From Empedobacter sedimenti (GTDB taxonomy: Bacteria > Bacteroidota > Bacteroidia > Flavobacteriales > Weeksellaceae): a stretch of DNA of 64,000 nucleotides. Position 1 is the stretch's first letter, and each line of letters opens with the position of its first letter. The stretch spans positions 1 through 64,000 of the forward strand of contig NZ_JASCQG010000011.1 of assembly GCF_030005555.1 (NCBI RefSeq), written 5' to 3'. The position numbers and the translations under genes are program-made. This document shows positions 24,209 to 33,080 of the stretch, piece after piece. The notes beneath the pieces were generated by a model. That model worked only from the letters and a program-made list of their open reading frames with translations. It did not search any database and was not told where the DNA came from.

Positions 24209-26410
24209 TTAATTTGCTACATCGCTGATGAATTTTATACGCATTAAACGTAATTCTTCTTCATCATAATCATCGCTAAATTCTTTTAATAATGTTGACA
24301 TCGAGTCAGATTCAGATTCCATTAAGAAGTCATAAATTTCTTCTTGTTGATCTTCGTCTAAAATATCGTCAATATAATAATTAATGTTAAGCTTTGTTCC
24401 TTGGTAAACGATACTTTCCATCTCCGAAAGTAAATCGCTCATTGAAAGATTTTTAGCTTCAGCAACATCTTCTAAATTTAATTTTCTGTCCGTTGACTGT
24501 ATGATATAAACTTTGTGGCTAGATTTGTCCGCAACCTGCTTAATCACCATATCTTCTGGACGAACGATATCGTTGTCTTTTACATATTGAGCAATAAAAT
24601 CAACAAAATCTTTTCCAAATTTTTGAGCCTTTCCTTCTCCAACTCCAAATACATTTGTTAATTCTTTGATGGTTGTAGGATATTGCATCGTCATATCATC
24701 CAAACTTGTATCTTGAAATACTGCGAATGGAGGAATTTGATGTTTTTTTGCGATTTTTTTACGTAATTCTTTTAATTGTTTCAGTAAAATATCATCAAAA
24801 GCTGCTGGAGTTGTAGACGTTTCTTCTTTCTCAAAGCTTCCTTCTGATAATAATTTTTTGAAATCGATGTCTTCAGCAATATCAAAAGAAGTAGGTTTGG
24901 AAATAAATTCTTTTCCTGCTTTTGTTACTTTTAAAACACCATACGATTCGATTTCTTTTTCAAGAAAATTTCGAACAATTAATTGGCGCAAAATTGATTT
25001 CCAATAATAGTCTTCTTTATCTTTTCCTATACCAAAAAATGCTTCTGAACTCAAATTGTAAGATTTTGTAATAGAAGTTTCTTTTCCTACAATTACATTT
25101 ACAATATCGTTCAGTTTTAGTTTTTGATTGGTTTTTTGAACAACATCTAAAGCAATGATTGCATCATCTTTTGCTTCAATCATTTTTTTAGGATTGCGCA
25201 TATTGTCGTCCATGTTTGCTCCTAATCCATTCTTTTCGTCAAATTCTTCTCCAAAATAATGCAGTAAGAATTTTCGTCGCGACATAGAAGTTTCTGCATA
25301 GGCCACAACTTCCGAAAGTAATTGCATTCCAACCTCTCGTTCTGCAACTGGTTTGCTCGCTAAGAATTTTTCTAATTTTTCTATATCCTTATAATCATAG
25401 AAAGAAATACAAACACCTTCGCCACCATCGCGACCAGCACGTCCAGTTTCTTGATAATAACTTTCTAACGATTTTGGCATATCGTAATGCATAACAAAAC
25501 GTACGTCTGGCTTATCGATTCCCATACCAAAAGCAATAGTTGCGACAACCACGCTTGCATCTTCCATCAAAAACATATCTTGATGTTTGCTACGTGTTTT
25601 GGCATCTAAACCTGCGTGATAAGGAATTGCATTGATTCCGTTTACTTGTAAAAGTTGCGTAATTTCTTCAACTTTTTTACGACTCAAGCAATAAATTACA
25701 CCAGATTTACCTTCGTTTTGTTTGATAAATTTGATGATTTGTTTGTCTTGATCAACCTTTGGACGGATTTCGTAAAATAAATTGGTACGGTTAAACGAAT
25801 CTTTGAACACTTTGGCGCTTTGCATTCCTAAAGTTTTCTGAATATCTTCTTGTACTTTAGGTGTTGCAGTTGCAGTAAGTGCAATAATTGGTGCATCACC
25901 AATTTTATTGATAATCGCTTTTAAATTGCGATATTCTGGACGAAAATCATGTCCCCATTCGGAGATACAATGCGCCTCATCGATTCCAAAAAAAGAAATT
26001 TTTACCGATTTAAAAAAATCAATGTATTCTTCTTTAGTCAAAGATTCTGGTGCAACATATAACATTTTGGTAACGCCATCTTTAATATCTGTCATCACCG
26101 TTTTGGTTTCAGATTTATTAAGAGATGAGTTTAAAACGTGAGCAATCCCATTATTTTCTGAAATTCCACGAATTGCGTCTACTTGATTCTTCATTAGAGC
26201 GATTAAAGGCGAAACAATAATCGCTACTCCATCTGACATTAATGCCGGTAATTGATAACATAAAGACTTACCTCCGCCAGTTGGCATCAAAACAAATACA
26301 TCTTCTTTATTGAGTAAGCTTGTAATGATTTCATGCTGCTGTCCTTTAAATTGGTCGAAACCAAAATATTTTTTTAGGTAAGATGTTAGGTTTTTCGAAG
26401 TGGCTTCCAT
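24209..26410 (-). CDS. recQ: ATP-dependent DNA helicase RecQ
   Basis: 3'-5' helicase of 733 residues for recombination and fork repair. Walker A is LMPTGGGKSLCYQLP (about residue 41), the DEAH box is FGIDEAHCISEWGHDFRPEY (about 143), and helicase motifs V and VI are ATIAFGMGIDKPDVRFV and SYYQETGRAGRDG. Then come the zinc/RQC region and an HRDC domain (about 555-625, PTTIKELTNVFGVGEGKAQKFG). An acidic C-terminal extension of about 100 residues follows, as in other Bacteroidetes RecQ proteins. In the zinc region the four-cysteine pattern of E. coli RecQ is not visible, which I note as a lineage difference. It is divergent from kdsD. Confidence 0.93.
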   Translation of the reverse strand: MEATSKNLTSYLKKYFGFDQFKGQQHEIITSLLNKEDVFVLMPTGGGKSLCYQLPALMSDGVAIIVSPLIALMKNQVDAIRGISENNGIAHVLNSSLNKSETKTVMTDIKDGVTKMLYVAPESLTKEEYIDFFKSVKISFFGIDEAHCISEWGHDFRPEYRNLKAIINKIGDAPIIALTATATPKVQEDIQKTLGMQSAKVFKDSFNRTNLFYEIRPKVDQDKQIIKFIKQNEGKSGVIYCLSRKKVEEITQLLQVNGINAIPYHAGLDAKTRSKHQDMFLMEDASVVVATIAFGMGIDKPDVRFVMHYDMPKSLESYYQETGRAGRDGGEGVCISFYDYKDIEKLEKFLASKPVAEREVGMQLLSEVVAYAETSMSRRKFLLHYFGEEFDEKNGLGANMDDNMRNPKKMIEAKDDAIIALDVVQKTNQKLKLNDIVNVIVGKETSITKSYNLSSEAFFGIGKDKEDYYWKSILRQLIVRNFLEKEIESYGVLKVTKAGKEFISKPTSFDIAEDIDFKKLLSEGSFEKEETSTTPAAFDDILLKQLKELRKKIAKKHQIPPFAVFQDTSLDDMTMQYPTTIKELTNVFGVGEGKAQKFGKDFVDFIAQYVKDNDIVRPEDMVIKQVADKSSHKVYIIQSTDRKLNLEDVAEAKNLSMSDLLSEMESIVYQGTKLNINYYIDDILDEDQQEEIYDFLMESESDSMSTLLKEFSDDYDEEELRLMRIKFISDVAN

Positions 26411-26562
26411 CTACACAAAAGACTAAAATTAATATTATAAATTAAATAGTTCCTATATTTGATACCTCTAAATATACACAAAATTTTTATATAATTGAGT
26501 GATAATAAAAAAGGAGAGTAAAAGTACGACAAATTTTAAAAATAGACAATAGAAATTTTATT

Positions 26563-27528
26563 GTGAAGAATTCAGATTTAATACAGATTGCTCAAGAAGT
26601 TTTTCAAGAAGAAATTCAGGAGTTAGGAGCGATAGCTTCTCGTATTAACGAATCTTTTGTAGATGCGGTAAATGCGATATATAACACGAAAGGAAAGTTG
26701 GTAGTTGTTGGAGTAGGAAAAAGTGCACATATTGCAAATAAAATTGTAGCAACTTTGAATTCTACAGGTACACCAAGTCAATTTTTACATGCCACAGAGG
26801 CAATACATGGAGATTTAGGATTAGTAAGACCAGAGGATGTTGTGATTTGTATTTCTAAAAGTGGAAATACACCAGAGATTACTTATTTGGCACCAATTCT
26901 TAAACAGTATGCTTCCGTCTTGATTGGTTTAACATCAAATCTGAAGTCAGAATTAGCAAAAAATTCGGATATTGTTTTAGATGTTAATGTAACAAAAGAA
27001 GCTTGTCCAGTTAATTTAGCGCCAACAACTTCTACAACAGCTCAGTTGGTAATGGGAGATGCTTTGGCTGTAGCTTTGATGAAAATGAGAGCATTTACGC
27101 AAAATGATTTTGCGAAATATCATCCTGGTGGAGCTTTAGGAAAACGTCTTTTATGGACAGTTGAAAATATTGTTGATCCAGAAAGAAAACCATTTGTCAA
27201 TCCAGATTCTTCGATTACAGAAGTGATAAATTCGTTGACTTCTGGTCGCCATGGAATTACTGTTGTGATTGATGAAGATAAAATCGTAGGAGTTATTACA
27301 GATGGTGATTTACGTCGAATGTTATTAAATAATGAAACTTTTCATCATTTAACAGCAAAAGATATTGCTTCAATGAATCCGAAAACAATTAATAAAGCTG
27401 AGAAAGCAAGAGAGGCATTAGCTATTTTGCGTCATAATAGTATCGGACAATTAGTTGTTGTGGATGAAGAAAATCATTATTTCGGAATTTTAGATATTCA
27501 CTCAATCTTAAACGAAGGAATAGAATAA
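26563..27528 (+). CDS. kdsD: D-arabinose-5-phosphate isomerase (KpsF/GutQ family)
   Basis: Isomerase of 321 residues converting ribulose-5-phosphate to arabinose-5-phosphate, the first step of Kdo synthesis for lipopolysaccharide. The SIS domain (about residues 35-170) contains VVVGVGKSAHIANKIVATLNSTG and CISKSGNTPEI; LAPTTSTTAQLVMGDALAVAL is the family signature. Two CBS repeats follow (about 205-320, with HGITVVIDEDKIVGVITDGDLRR). The start is a GTG; no upstream ATG is available in frame. It is divergent from recQ, and tatC follows after 4 nt, so the two are co-transcribed. Confidence 0.92.
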   Translation: MKNSDLIQIAQEVFQEEIQELGAIASRINESFVDAVNAIYNTKGKLVVVGVGKSAHIANKIVATLNSTGTPSQFLHATEAIHGDLGLVRPEDVVICISKSGNTPEITYLAPILKQYASVLIGLTSNLKSELAKNSDIVLDVNVTKEACPVNLAPTTSTTAQLVMGDALAVALMKMRAFTQNDFAKYHPGGALGKRLLWTVENIVDPERKPFVNPDSSITEVINSLTSGRHGITVVIDEDKIVGVITDGDLRRMLLNNETFHHLTAKDIASMNPKTINKAEKAREALAILRHNSIGQLVVVDEENHYFGILDIHSILNEGIE

Positions 27529-27532
27529 GCGT

Positions 27533-28366
27533 ATGGCAAAAGAAGTGAAAACAAATATGTCTTTTCTAGCTCATGTTGGTGAGTTAAGAGGACATTTAGT
27601 ACGTTCTATTTTAGCATTAATTGTAACCTCAATAGGTGTTGCAATTTATTGGGACGAATTGGTAGAACATGTGATTATGGCGCCATTAAAGTCTAGTTTC
27701 CCTACGTTTGATGTCTTTAATCAATTCGGAGAATTGACTGGTTTCGGAAAGATATACACAGACTCTTTTGATATTTCGAAAGATTTGACCAATCTTAATC
27801 CATCAGGACAAATTACATCACAATTTTTTGCAGTAATAGTTTGTGGTGTCATTTTAGCAATACCATACATTATCTATGAATTGTGGCGTTTTGTAAAACC
27901 AGCACTTAAAGAAACAGAACGTAAATATGCAGGATTTACGATTTTTGCAGTAACATTTTTCTTTGTTTTAGGAGTCTTGTTTAGTTATTATATGTTGTTA
28001 CCATTGTGTACACAATTTTTATTTACCTACGATCCATTTGGAGTAGGAAATACTTGGACTTTACCAAGCTATATTGATTTGTTTGTGCAATTATTGCTTT
28101 CTATGGGAGTAATGTTTTTAATGCCTGTATTTGTATACTTTTTAACAAGTGTTGGTATTCTTACACCAAAATTTTTGAAAGAGTATCGCAAGCACGCATT
28201 CATTGTAGTATTAGTTATAGCAGCAGCTATTACACCAAACGATGTATATAGTATGGTATTGGTCACAGTACCGTTATGGTTGTTGTATGAATTGAGTGTA
28301 ATTGTATCAAATTCAGTTTATAAGAAGCAATTAAAAGCCAAAAGTCAAGACTTAGTAAAGAATTAA
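27533..28366 (+). CDS. tatC: Twin-arginine translocase subunit TatC
   Basis: Polytopic inner-membrane protein of 277 residues that recognises twin-arginine signal peptides. Six membrane spans can be traced. The N-terminal cytoplasmic segment FLAHVGELRGHLVRS matches the conserved TatC motif with its Glu for signal-peptide binding, and YELWRFVKPALKETERKY is the first cytoplasmic loop. The periplasmic loop is longer than in E. coli, as is normal in Bacteroidetes. No tatA or tatB gene is in the neighbourhood. It is coupled to kdsD. Confidence 0.94.
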   Translation: MAKEVKTNMSFLAHVGELRGHLVRSILALIVTSIGVAIYWDELVEHVIMAPLKSSFPTFDVFNQFGELTGFGKIYTDSFDISKDLTNLNPSGQITSQFFAVIVCGVILAIPYIIYELWRFVKPALKETERKYAGFTIFAVTFFFVLGVLFSYYMLLPLCTQFLFTYDPFGVGNTWTLPSYIDLFVQLLLSMGVMFLMPVFVYFLTSVGILTPKFLKEYRKHAFIVVLVIAAAITPNDVYSMVLVTVPLWLLYELSVIVSNSVYKKQLKAKSQDLVKN

Positions 28367-28370
28367 CGAT

Positions 28371-28386
28371 ATTATGCTTGCATAAT
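28371..28386. promoter_or_regulatory. Short perfect palindrome upstream of etfB
   Basis: ATTATGC TT GCATAAT, 5 nt after the tatC stop and 50 nt before the etfB start. It could be an operator for etfBA or a remnant stem; no T-run follows. Confidence 0.3.
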
Positions 28387-28435
28387 AAAATAATTTATTT
28401 ATTTTTACATAACTTAAAAAAGTAAACACAAAATT

Positions 28436-29182
28436 ATGAAGATATTAGTTTGTATTAGTAGTGTACCAGATACTACAGCAAAAATCAACTTCACAGCTGA
28501 CGGAAAATCATTTGATAAGAATGGCGTTCAGTTCGTTATAAACCCACACGATGAATTTAGTTTAAACAAAGCAGTAGAATTACAAGAGAAGCAAGGTGCT
28601 ACAGTTACAATTTTAACTGTTGGAGACGCTTCTGTAGATGCTGTAATGCGTAAAGCTTTAGCAATTGGTGCGAATGATGGAATTCGTATTGATGCTGATG
28701 CTCGAGATGATTTCTTTGTTGCTACACAAATTGCAAAAGCTGCTAAAGATGGTGGTTTCGATTTAGTTTTAACAGGAAAAGAATCAATTGATTACAACGG
28801 AGGATCTGTGCCAGGATTAGTTGCAGCAATGTTAGATTATGGTTTTGTAAACGGATGTATCGGTCTTGATGTAGAAGGTTCTTCTGCAAAAGCTGTTCGC
28901 GAAATTGACGGAGGAAAAGAAACTGTAGAAGTTGCTTTACCAGCTGTTATCGCAGGACAAAAAGGATTGGTTGATGAAGCAGCATTAAGAATTCCTAACA
29001 TGCGCGGAATTATGCAAGCGCGTACAAAACAAATCACAGTTGTTGCACCAGAAGCAACAGAAACTAAAGTTGAAGTTGTTGGTTATGTAAAACCTGCTGA
29101 AAGAGGTAATGTAACATTAATCGACAAAGACAATGTAGCAGAATTGGTAAGATTATTACACGAAGAAGCTAAAGTAATCTAA
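28436..29182 (+). CDS. etfB: Electron transfer flavoprotein beta subunit
   Basis: Small ETF subunit of 248 residues. It binds AMP and forms a heterodimer with EtfA that carries electrons from acyl-CoA dehydrogenases to the quinone pool. It begins MKILVCISSVPDTTAKI, close to the family start KILVCIKRVPDT. LVLTGKESIDYNGGSVPGLVAAML (about residue 112) is the signature region, and IPNMRGIMQARTKQI (about 186) is the recognition loop that docks partner dehydrogenases. etfA follows after 25 nt. Role in this cell: beta-oxidation or amino acid catabolism. Confidence 0.95.
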   Translation: MKILVCISSVPDTTAKINFTADGKSFDKNGVQFVINPHDEFSLNKAVELQEKQGATVTILTVGDASVDAVMRKALAIGANDGIRIDADARDDFFVATQIAKAAKDGGFDLVLTGKESIDYNGGSVPGLVAAMLDYGFVNGCIGLDVEGSSAKAVREIDGGKETVEVALPAVIAGQKGLVDEAALRIPNMRGIMQARTKQITVVAPEATETKVEVVGYVKPAERGNVTLIDKDNVAELVRLLHEEAKVI

Positions 29183-29207
29183 TTATTCATCTAAAAAGAA
29201 AAAAAAA

Positions 29208-30164
29208 ATGGCAATTTTTGTATACGCAGAGTCACACGACGGAAAATATAAAAAAGCAGGATTAGAAGCAGTTTCTTACGCAAAAGCTACAGCTGACGTT
29301 GCTGGAGATACTGTTACAGCAATCGTTTTTGGAAATGCTGCTGCTGACGAATTATATAAATATGGAGCATCTAAAGTAGTTAAAGTTGAGAATGCAGCTT
29401 TAGCAAAATTTGATGCAAATTCTTACGCAAAAGCTTTGGCTGAAGTTGCTCAAGGAGATGTTGTGGTTTTACCATCAACAAACGAAGGAGCGACTATAGC
29501 ACCAGTTTTAGCATACAAAACAGGAGCATCTTTAGTAACTAATGTAGAAAAAGCTCCAACAGCAGTTTCTCCATTCACAGTTGCACGTAAAGCATTCTCT
29601 GGAAAAGGAGTAGAAACTGTTGCAGTTTCAGGAAAAGTTGTCGTTACAGTTTTACAAAACGCATTCGGAGCAAAAGAAAATGCAGTTTCTGGTTCAGAAG
29701 AATCAGCTTCAGTATCAGTTTCTGATGCAGATGCTAAAGTAAAAGTTGTTTCAACAGAAATGGCTTCTTCTGATAAAATCGATTTGAAAGAAGCAGATAT
29801 CGTAGTTTCTGCAGGTCGTGGAATGAAAGGTCCAGAAAACTGGGGAATGATCGAAGATTTAGCAAAAGTTTTAGGAGCTGCTACAGCATCATCTAAACCA
29901 GTTGCTGATATCGGTTGGAGACCTCATGCTGAGCACGTAGGACAAACAGGAAAAGCAATTGCGCCAAATTTATATATCGCAGTTGGTATTTCAGGAGCTA
30001 TTCAGCACTTAGCTGGAGTTAACGGATCTAAAACAATTGTTGTAATCAATAATGATCCAGAAGCACCTTTCTTCAAAGCAGCTGATTACGGAATCGTAGG
30101 AGATGCTTTTGAGATTGTACCTAAATTAACTGAAGAGTTAAAAAAATATAAAGGTCAAGCTTAA
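29208..30164 (+). CDS. etfA: Electron transfer flavoprotein alpha subunit
   Basis: FAD-binding ETF subunit of 318 residues. The C-terminal FAD domain is clear: VVSAGRGMKGPENWGMIEDLA (about residue 199), GQTGKAIAPNLYIAVGISGAIQH (about 248) and INNDPEAPFFKAADYGIVGD (about 284), all matching family signatures. The N-terminal half is Ala/Val-rich with the usual alpha/beta pattern. Together with EtfB it forms one electron carrier. The operon ends with a terminator after this gene. Confidence 0.95.
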   Translation: MAIFVYAESHDGKYKKAGLEAVSYAKATADVAGDTVTAIVFGNAAADELYKYGASKVVKVENAALAKFDANSYAKALAEVAQGDVVVLPSTNEGATIAPVLAYKTGASLVTNVEKAPTAVSPFTVARKAFSGKGVETVAVSGKVVVTVLQNAFGAKENAVSGSEESASVSVSDADAKVKVVSTEMASSDKIDLKEADIVVSAGRGMKGPENWGMIEDLAKVLGAATASSKPVADIGWRPHAEHVGQTGKAIAPNLYIAVGISGAIQHLAGVNGSKTIVVINNDPEAPFFKAADYGIVGDAFEIVPKLTEELKKYKGQA

Positions 30165-30184
30165 CATTTTAAGCTTATAAATTT

Positions 30185-30218
30185 AATCCGAATCATTTAG
30201 GTGGTTCGGATTTTTTTT
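30185..30218 (+). terminator. Terminator of etfBA
   Basis: AATCCGAA / TTCGGATTTTTTTT with a 12-nt loop and T-run. Confidence 0.7.
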
Positions 30219-30271
30219 ATTGATTAAAAAAAGATTAAATATTCGTCAGTTTTTCATAGATTTACGCCCAA

Positions 30272-30904
30272 ATGGACAATTTAATTAGATTAAATATTAA
30301 AGGAATTTCTTACAGTCAAACTCAAACCGGAGCATACGCTTTGATTTTAGAGGAAAATGTAGGAGGAAGAAAGTTGCCAATTATTATTGGGAGCTTCGAA
30401 GCACAATCAATCGCATTAGCTTTAGAGAAAGATATTAATCCACCTCGTCCATTAACGCACGATTTGTTTGTGTCATTAGGAAAAGAATTTCAGTTGAATG
30501 TTGACTCTATTTATATTTATAAATTAGAAGATGGCGTTTTTTACTCGAATATTGTTTTTATAAATGACGATGGACAACGTGCCGAAATTGATTCGAGAAC
30601 TTCTGATGCAATTGCATTGGCTGTCCGTTTCAATGCACCTATCTATGCCTATGATAATGTTGTAGAGAAAGCCGGAATTCATTTGGACGTTATTGAAGAA
30701 GAAGAAAATATACGTCGCGCAGCAAATAACTTCGAAGATGATTTGGATATCTTGGCTGGTTTAGAAAATGATTTGTCTGATATCAACGAATATGAAGGTT
30801 GGACAAAATCTGAACTTGAAACTGAGATGGAAAAAGCTGTGAAGAATGAAGATTACGAATTGGCAGCTCGCCTTCGTGATCAAATCGATAACATGGAAAA
30901 CTAA
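30272..30904 (+). CDS. Bifunctional nuclease family protein (DUF151 plus UVR motif)
   Basis: Protein of 210 residues. The N-terminal DUF151 (BFN) domain spans about residues 5-140, with LPIIIGSFEAQSIALALE and the signature RTSDAIALAVRFNAPIYA. A C-terminal UvrB/UvrC-type motif (about 172-207, ELAARLRDQIDNME) is a short helical hairpin used for protein contacts. Family members have been described as nucleases acting on DNA and RNA; activity here is inferred from family only. It starts 19 nt upstream of the nucleoside permease gene, so the two are probably co-transcribed. Confidence 0.85.
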   Translation: MDNLIRLNIKGISYSQTQTGAYALILEENVGGRKLPIIIGSFEAQSIALALEKDINPPRPLTHDLFVSLGKEFQLNVDSIYIYKLEDGVFYSNIVFINDDGQRAEIDSRTSDAIALAVRFNAPIYAYDNVVEKAGIHLDVIEEEENIRRAANNFEDDLDILAGLENDLSDINEYEGWTKSELETEMEKAVKNEDYELAARLRDQIDNMEN

Positions 30905-30922
30905 TAACTATTTCAAATAATT

Positions 30923-32257
30923 ATGTCTGTAAAGCTTAGACTTACAATCATGAGTTTCCTTGAGTTTGCGGTATGGGGAGCATACCTAACCTCTATGGGA
31001 AATTACTTAGGATCAGTTGGCTTAGGTCCAAAAATTGGTCTTTTTTACGCGATGCAAGGTATTGTATCGATTTTTATGCCCGCAATAATGGGTATTGTAG
31101 CGGATAGATGGATTCCTGTACAACGTTTGTTGGGATTGAATCATTTATTAGCTGCGATTTTTATGTTTGCAGCAGGTTATTACGGAATGACAGCTGGAGA
31201 CAATGTAGATTTCACAACAATCTTCGCACTTTATTCGGTTAGTGTGGCCTTCTTTATGCCAACAATCGCCCTTTCTAACTCAACAGCCTACACAATTTTA
31301 AAACAAAATAATTTAGACACAATCAAAGCCTTTCCTCCAATCAGAACGTTTGGTACAGTTGGCTTCATTGTAGCGATGTTATTTGTTAATTTCTCTGGAT
31401 TTAAAGATGGAGTTTTTGGATTTAATTTTTCAAATGATCCAACATTCGTAAGTTTTCAATCCAATTATTATCAGTTCTTTGTATCAGGAGTCTTAGGTGT
31501 TGTATTATTTTTATACAGTTTCTTTTTACCAAATTGTCCGGTTAACAAAAGTTCTGAAAAACAGTCTATTTCTGATGCGTTTGGTTTAAAAGCTTTTGCC
31601 TTATTCAAGGATAGAAAAATGGCAATTTTCTTTATCTTTTCGATGCTTTTGGGTGTTTCTTTACAAATTACAAATGGTTATGCAAATCCATTTATCACAA
31701 CGTTTAAAGATATTCCAGAATATGCCAATACGTGGGGAGCAAGTAATGCGAATGCCTTAATTTCGTTATCTCAAGTTTCAGAAACATTGTGTATTTTATT
31801 AATTCCTTTTGTGTTAAAACGATTCGGGATCAAAATCGTGATGTTAATGGCAATGGTAGGTTGGGTTCTACGTTTCGGATTATTTGGATTTGGAGATCCA
31901 GGTTCAGGTGTTTGGATGTTTATCTTATCAATGATTGTTTACGGAATCGCTTTCGATTTCTTCAATGTATCAGGTTCATTGTATGTAGATAAAGAAACAA
32001 ATGAAGAAATTCGCTCTTCTGCGCAAGGAGTTTTCATGATGATGACAAATGGTTTTGGAGCAACAATAGGTATGTTGATTGCTCAATACATTGTGAATCA
32101 TTTAGTGTATAGTCAAACTGATTTAACTTTACAATTAGAAGGATGGAGACATTCTTGGTTGATCTTCGCGGGTTATGCATTGGTTGTAACGATATTGTTC
32201 GCAATTGTGTTCAAATACAAACACAACCCAAACGAAGTACAAGATGTAAAACATTAA
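30923..32257 (+). CDS. Nucleoside permease, NupG-type MFS transporter
   Basis: Inner-membrane symporter of 444 residues with 12 predicted helices. The N-terminus LRLTIMSFLEFAVWGAYLTSMGNYL and the loop PAIMGIVADRWIPVQRLLG match the nucleoside:H+ symporter (NupG/XapB) family. FPPIRTFGTVGFIVAMLFVN (helix 5 region) and the C-terminal half with YGIAFDFFNVSGSLYVDKE are also family-typical. It imports nucleosides for salvage, which fits folA and thyA nearby. No -33/-7 promoter is seen between it and the preceding bifunctional nuclease gene. Confidence 0.87.
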   Translation: MSVKLRLTIMSFLEFAVWGAYLTSMGNYLGSVGLGPKIGLFYAMQGIVSIFMPAIMGIVADRWIPVQRLLGLNHLLAAIFMFAAGYYGMTAGDNVDFTTIFALYSVSVAFFMPTIALSNSTAYTILKQNNLDTIKAFPPIRTFGTVGFIVAMLFVNFSGFKDGVFGFNFSNDPTFVSFQSNYYQFFVSGVLGVVLFLYSFFLPNCPVNKSSEKQSISDAFGLKAFALFKDRKMAIFFIFSMLLGVSLQITNGYANPFITTFKDIPEYANTWGASNANALISLSQVSETLCILLIPFVLKRFGIKIVMLMAMVGWVLRFGLFGFGDPGSGVWMFILSMIVYGIAFDFFNVSGSLYVDKETNEEIRSSAQGVFMMMTNGFGATIGMLIAQYIVNHLVYSQTDLTLQLEGWRHSWLIFAGYALVVTILFAIVFKYKHNPNEVQDVKH

Positions 32258-32280
32258 GTTGTTAAACTATTAAAATATTA

Positions 32281-32309
32281 AAGCAAGAATTTTGGTTCTT
32301 GCTTTTTTT
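32281..32309 (+). terminator. Terminator of nucleoside permease gene
   Basis: AAGCAAGAA / TTCTTGCTTTTTTT with a 6-nt loop. Confidence 0.78.
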
Positions 32310-32353
32310 GTATATCTTTATAAAATCTAAATAAAATGTTAAAATTATAATTT

Positions 32354-32668
32354 ATGAATGACCAACCAAACGAAGGATTGAAACAATTTGAAAACGGAAC
32401 TCCGCCTGATAATAATTTAGTATGGGCGATATTATCTACAGTATTATGTTGTTTACCATTAGGAATAGTTTCTATTATTAAATCTACAAGTGTAAATACT
32501 TTGTGGGCTCAAGGGCAATATGATGCTGCAAGACAAGCTGCAGCAGATGCCAAGAAGTTTGCTATTTGGGGTGTAGCAGCAGCAGCAATCGGAATTGTTC
32601 TTTATATTATATTTATTGTAGTATTAGGAGTAGGTAGTGCAGCCTTAGGAGGTAGCAATGGTTACTAA
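32354..32668 (+). CDS. CD225/dispanin family membrane protein
   Basis: Protein of 104 residues with a polar N-terminus, a re-entrant or first hydrophobic segment (LVWAILSTVLCCLPLGIVSIIKS), a central amphipathic loop (AQGQYDAARQAAADAKKFAI) and a transmembrane helix (about residues 72-95). The CC-PLGI pattern and the A-x-(A/G)-D-x2-A-A loop are hallmarks of CD225/dispanin, the family that includes eukaryotic IFITM proteins. The bacterial function is unknown. The next gene begins within its last codons. Confidence 0.82.
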   Translation: MNDQPNEGLKQFENGTPPDNNLVWAILSTVLCCLPLGIVSIIKSTSVNTLWAQGQYDAARQAAADAKKFAIWGVAAAAIGIVLYIIFIVVLGVGSAALGGSNGY

Positions 32669-33080
32669 AAAAAGTAGAATTATTATAAAATTATGCTCCA
32701 TCTTACTTTTAGGTGGAGCATTTATTTATTACTTTTTTTTTAATAATCCTTCTGATAAAGGAACAGTGTTTTTACGCTGTCCATCTAATTTTATTTTTGG
32801 AATTAACTGTCCAGGTTGCGGCTCTCAACGAGCAATACATCATATATTGCATTTCGAGTTTTTAGAAGCATTGAGGTTTAATGCACTACTAACAATTACA
32901 TTTCCTTTTATTATTTATATAACACTTATTTGGTTATATAATTTTGTGTTTGAAAAACAGGTTAGAATCAAATTATTTTATAACAATAAATTTGTCTGGA
33001 CTTTATTTTTCCTAGTAATTATTTATGGAGTTATTCGAAATATTAACGTTTATCCTTTTACATTAATTACTCCTCCGTAA
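32658..33080 (+). CDS. DUF2752 family membrane protein
   Basis: Protein of 140 residues with three hydrophobic helices. The DUF2752 signature is visible as FLRCPSNFIFGINCPGCGSQRAIH: a CP..FGI.CPGCG.TRA-like motif with three cysteines, followed by the helix FLEALRFNALLTI. The function is unknown. It overlaps the CD225 gene by 11 nt and, unusually here, has an AGGAGG at 32647-32652 spaced 5 nt from its ATG. Its 3' end overlaps the convergent folA by 14 nt. Confidence 0.82.
   Translation: MVTKKSRIIIKLCSILLLGGAFIYYFFFNNPSDKGTVFLRCPSNFIFGINCPGCGSQRAIHHILHFEFLEALRFNALLTITFPFIIYITLIWLYNFVFEKQVRIKLFYNNKFVWTLFFLVIIYGVIRNINVYPFTLITPP

Noticed and set aside
26411-26562. recQ-kdsD divergent spacer searched for riboswitch or small RNA
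   Set aside because: AT-rich with only weak promoter-like words and no stable stem visible by eye.
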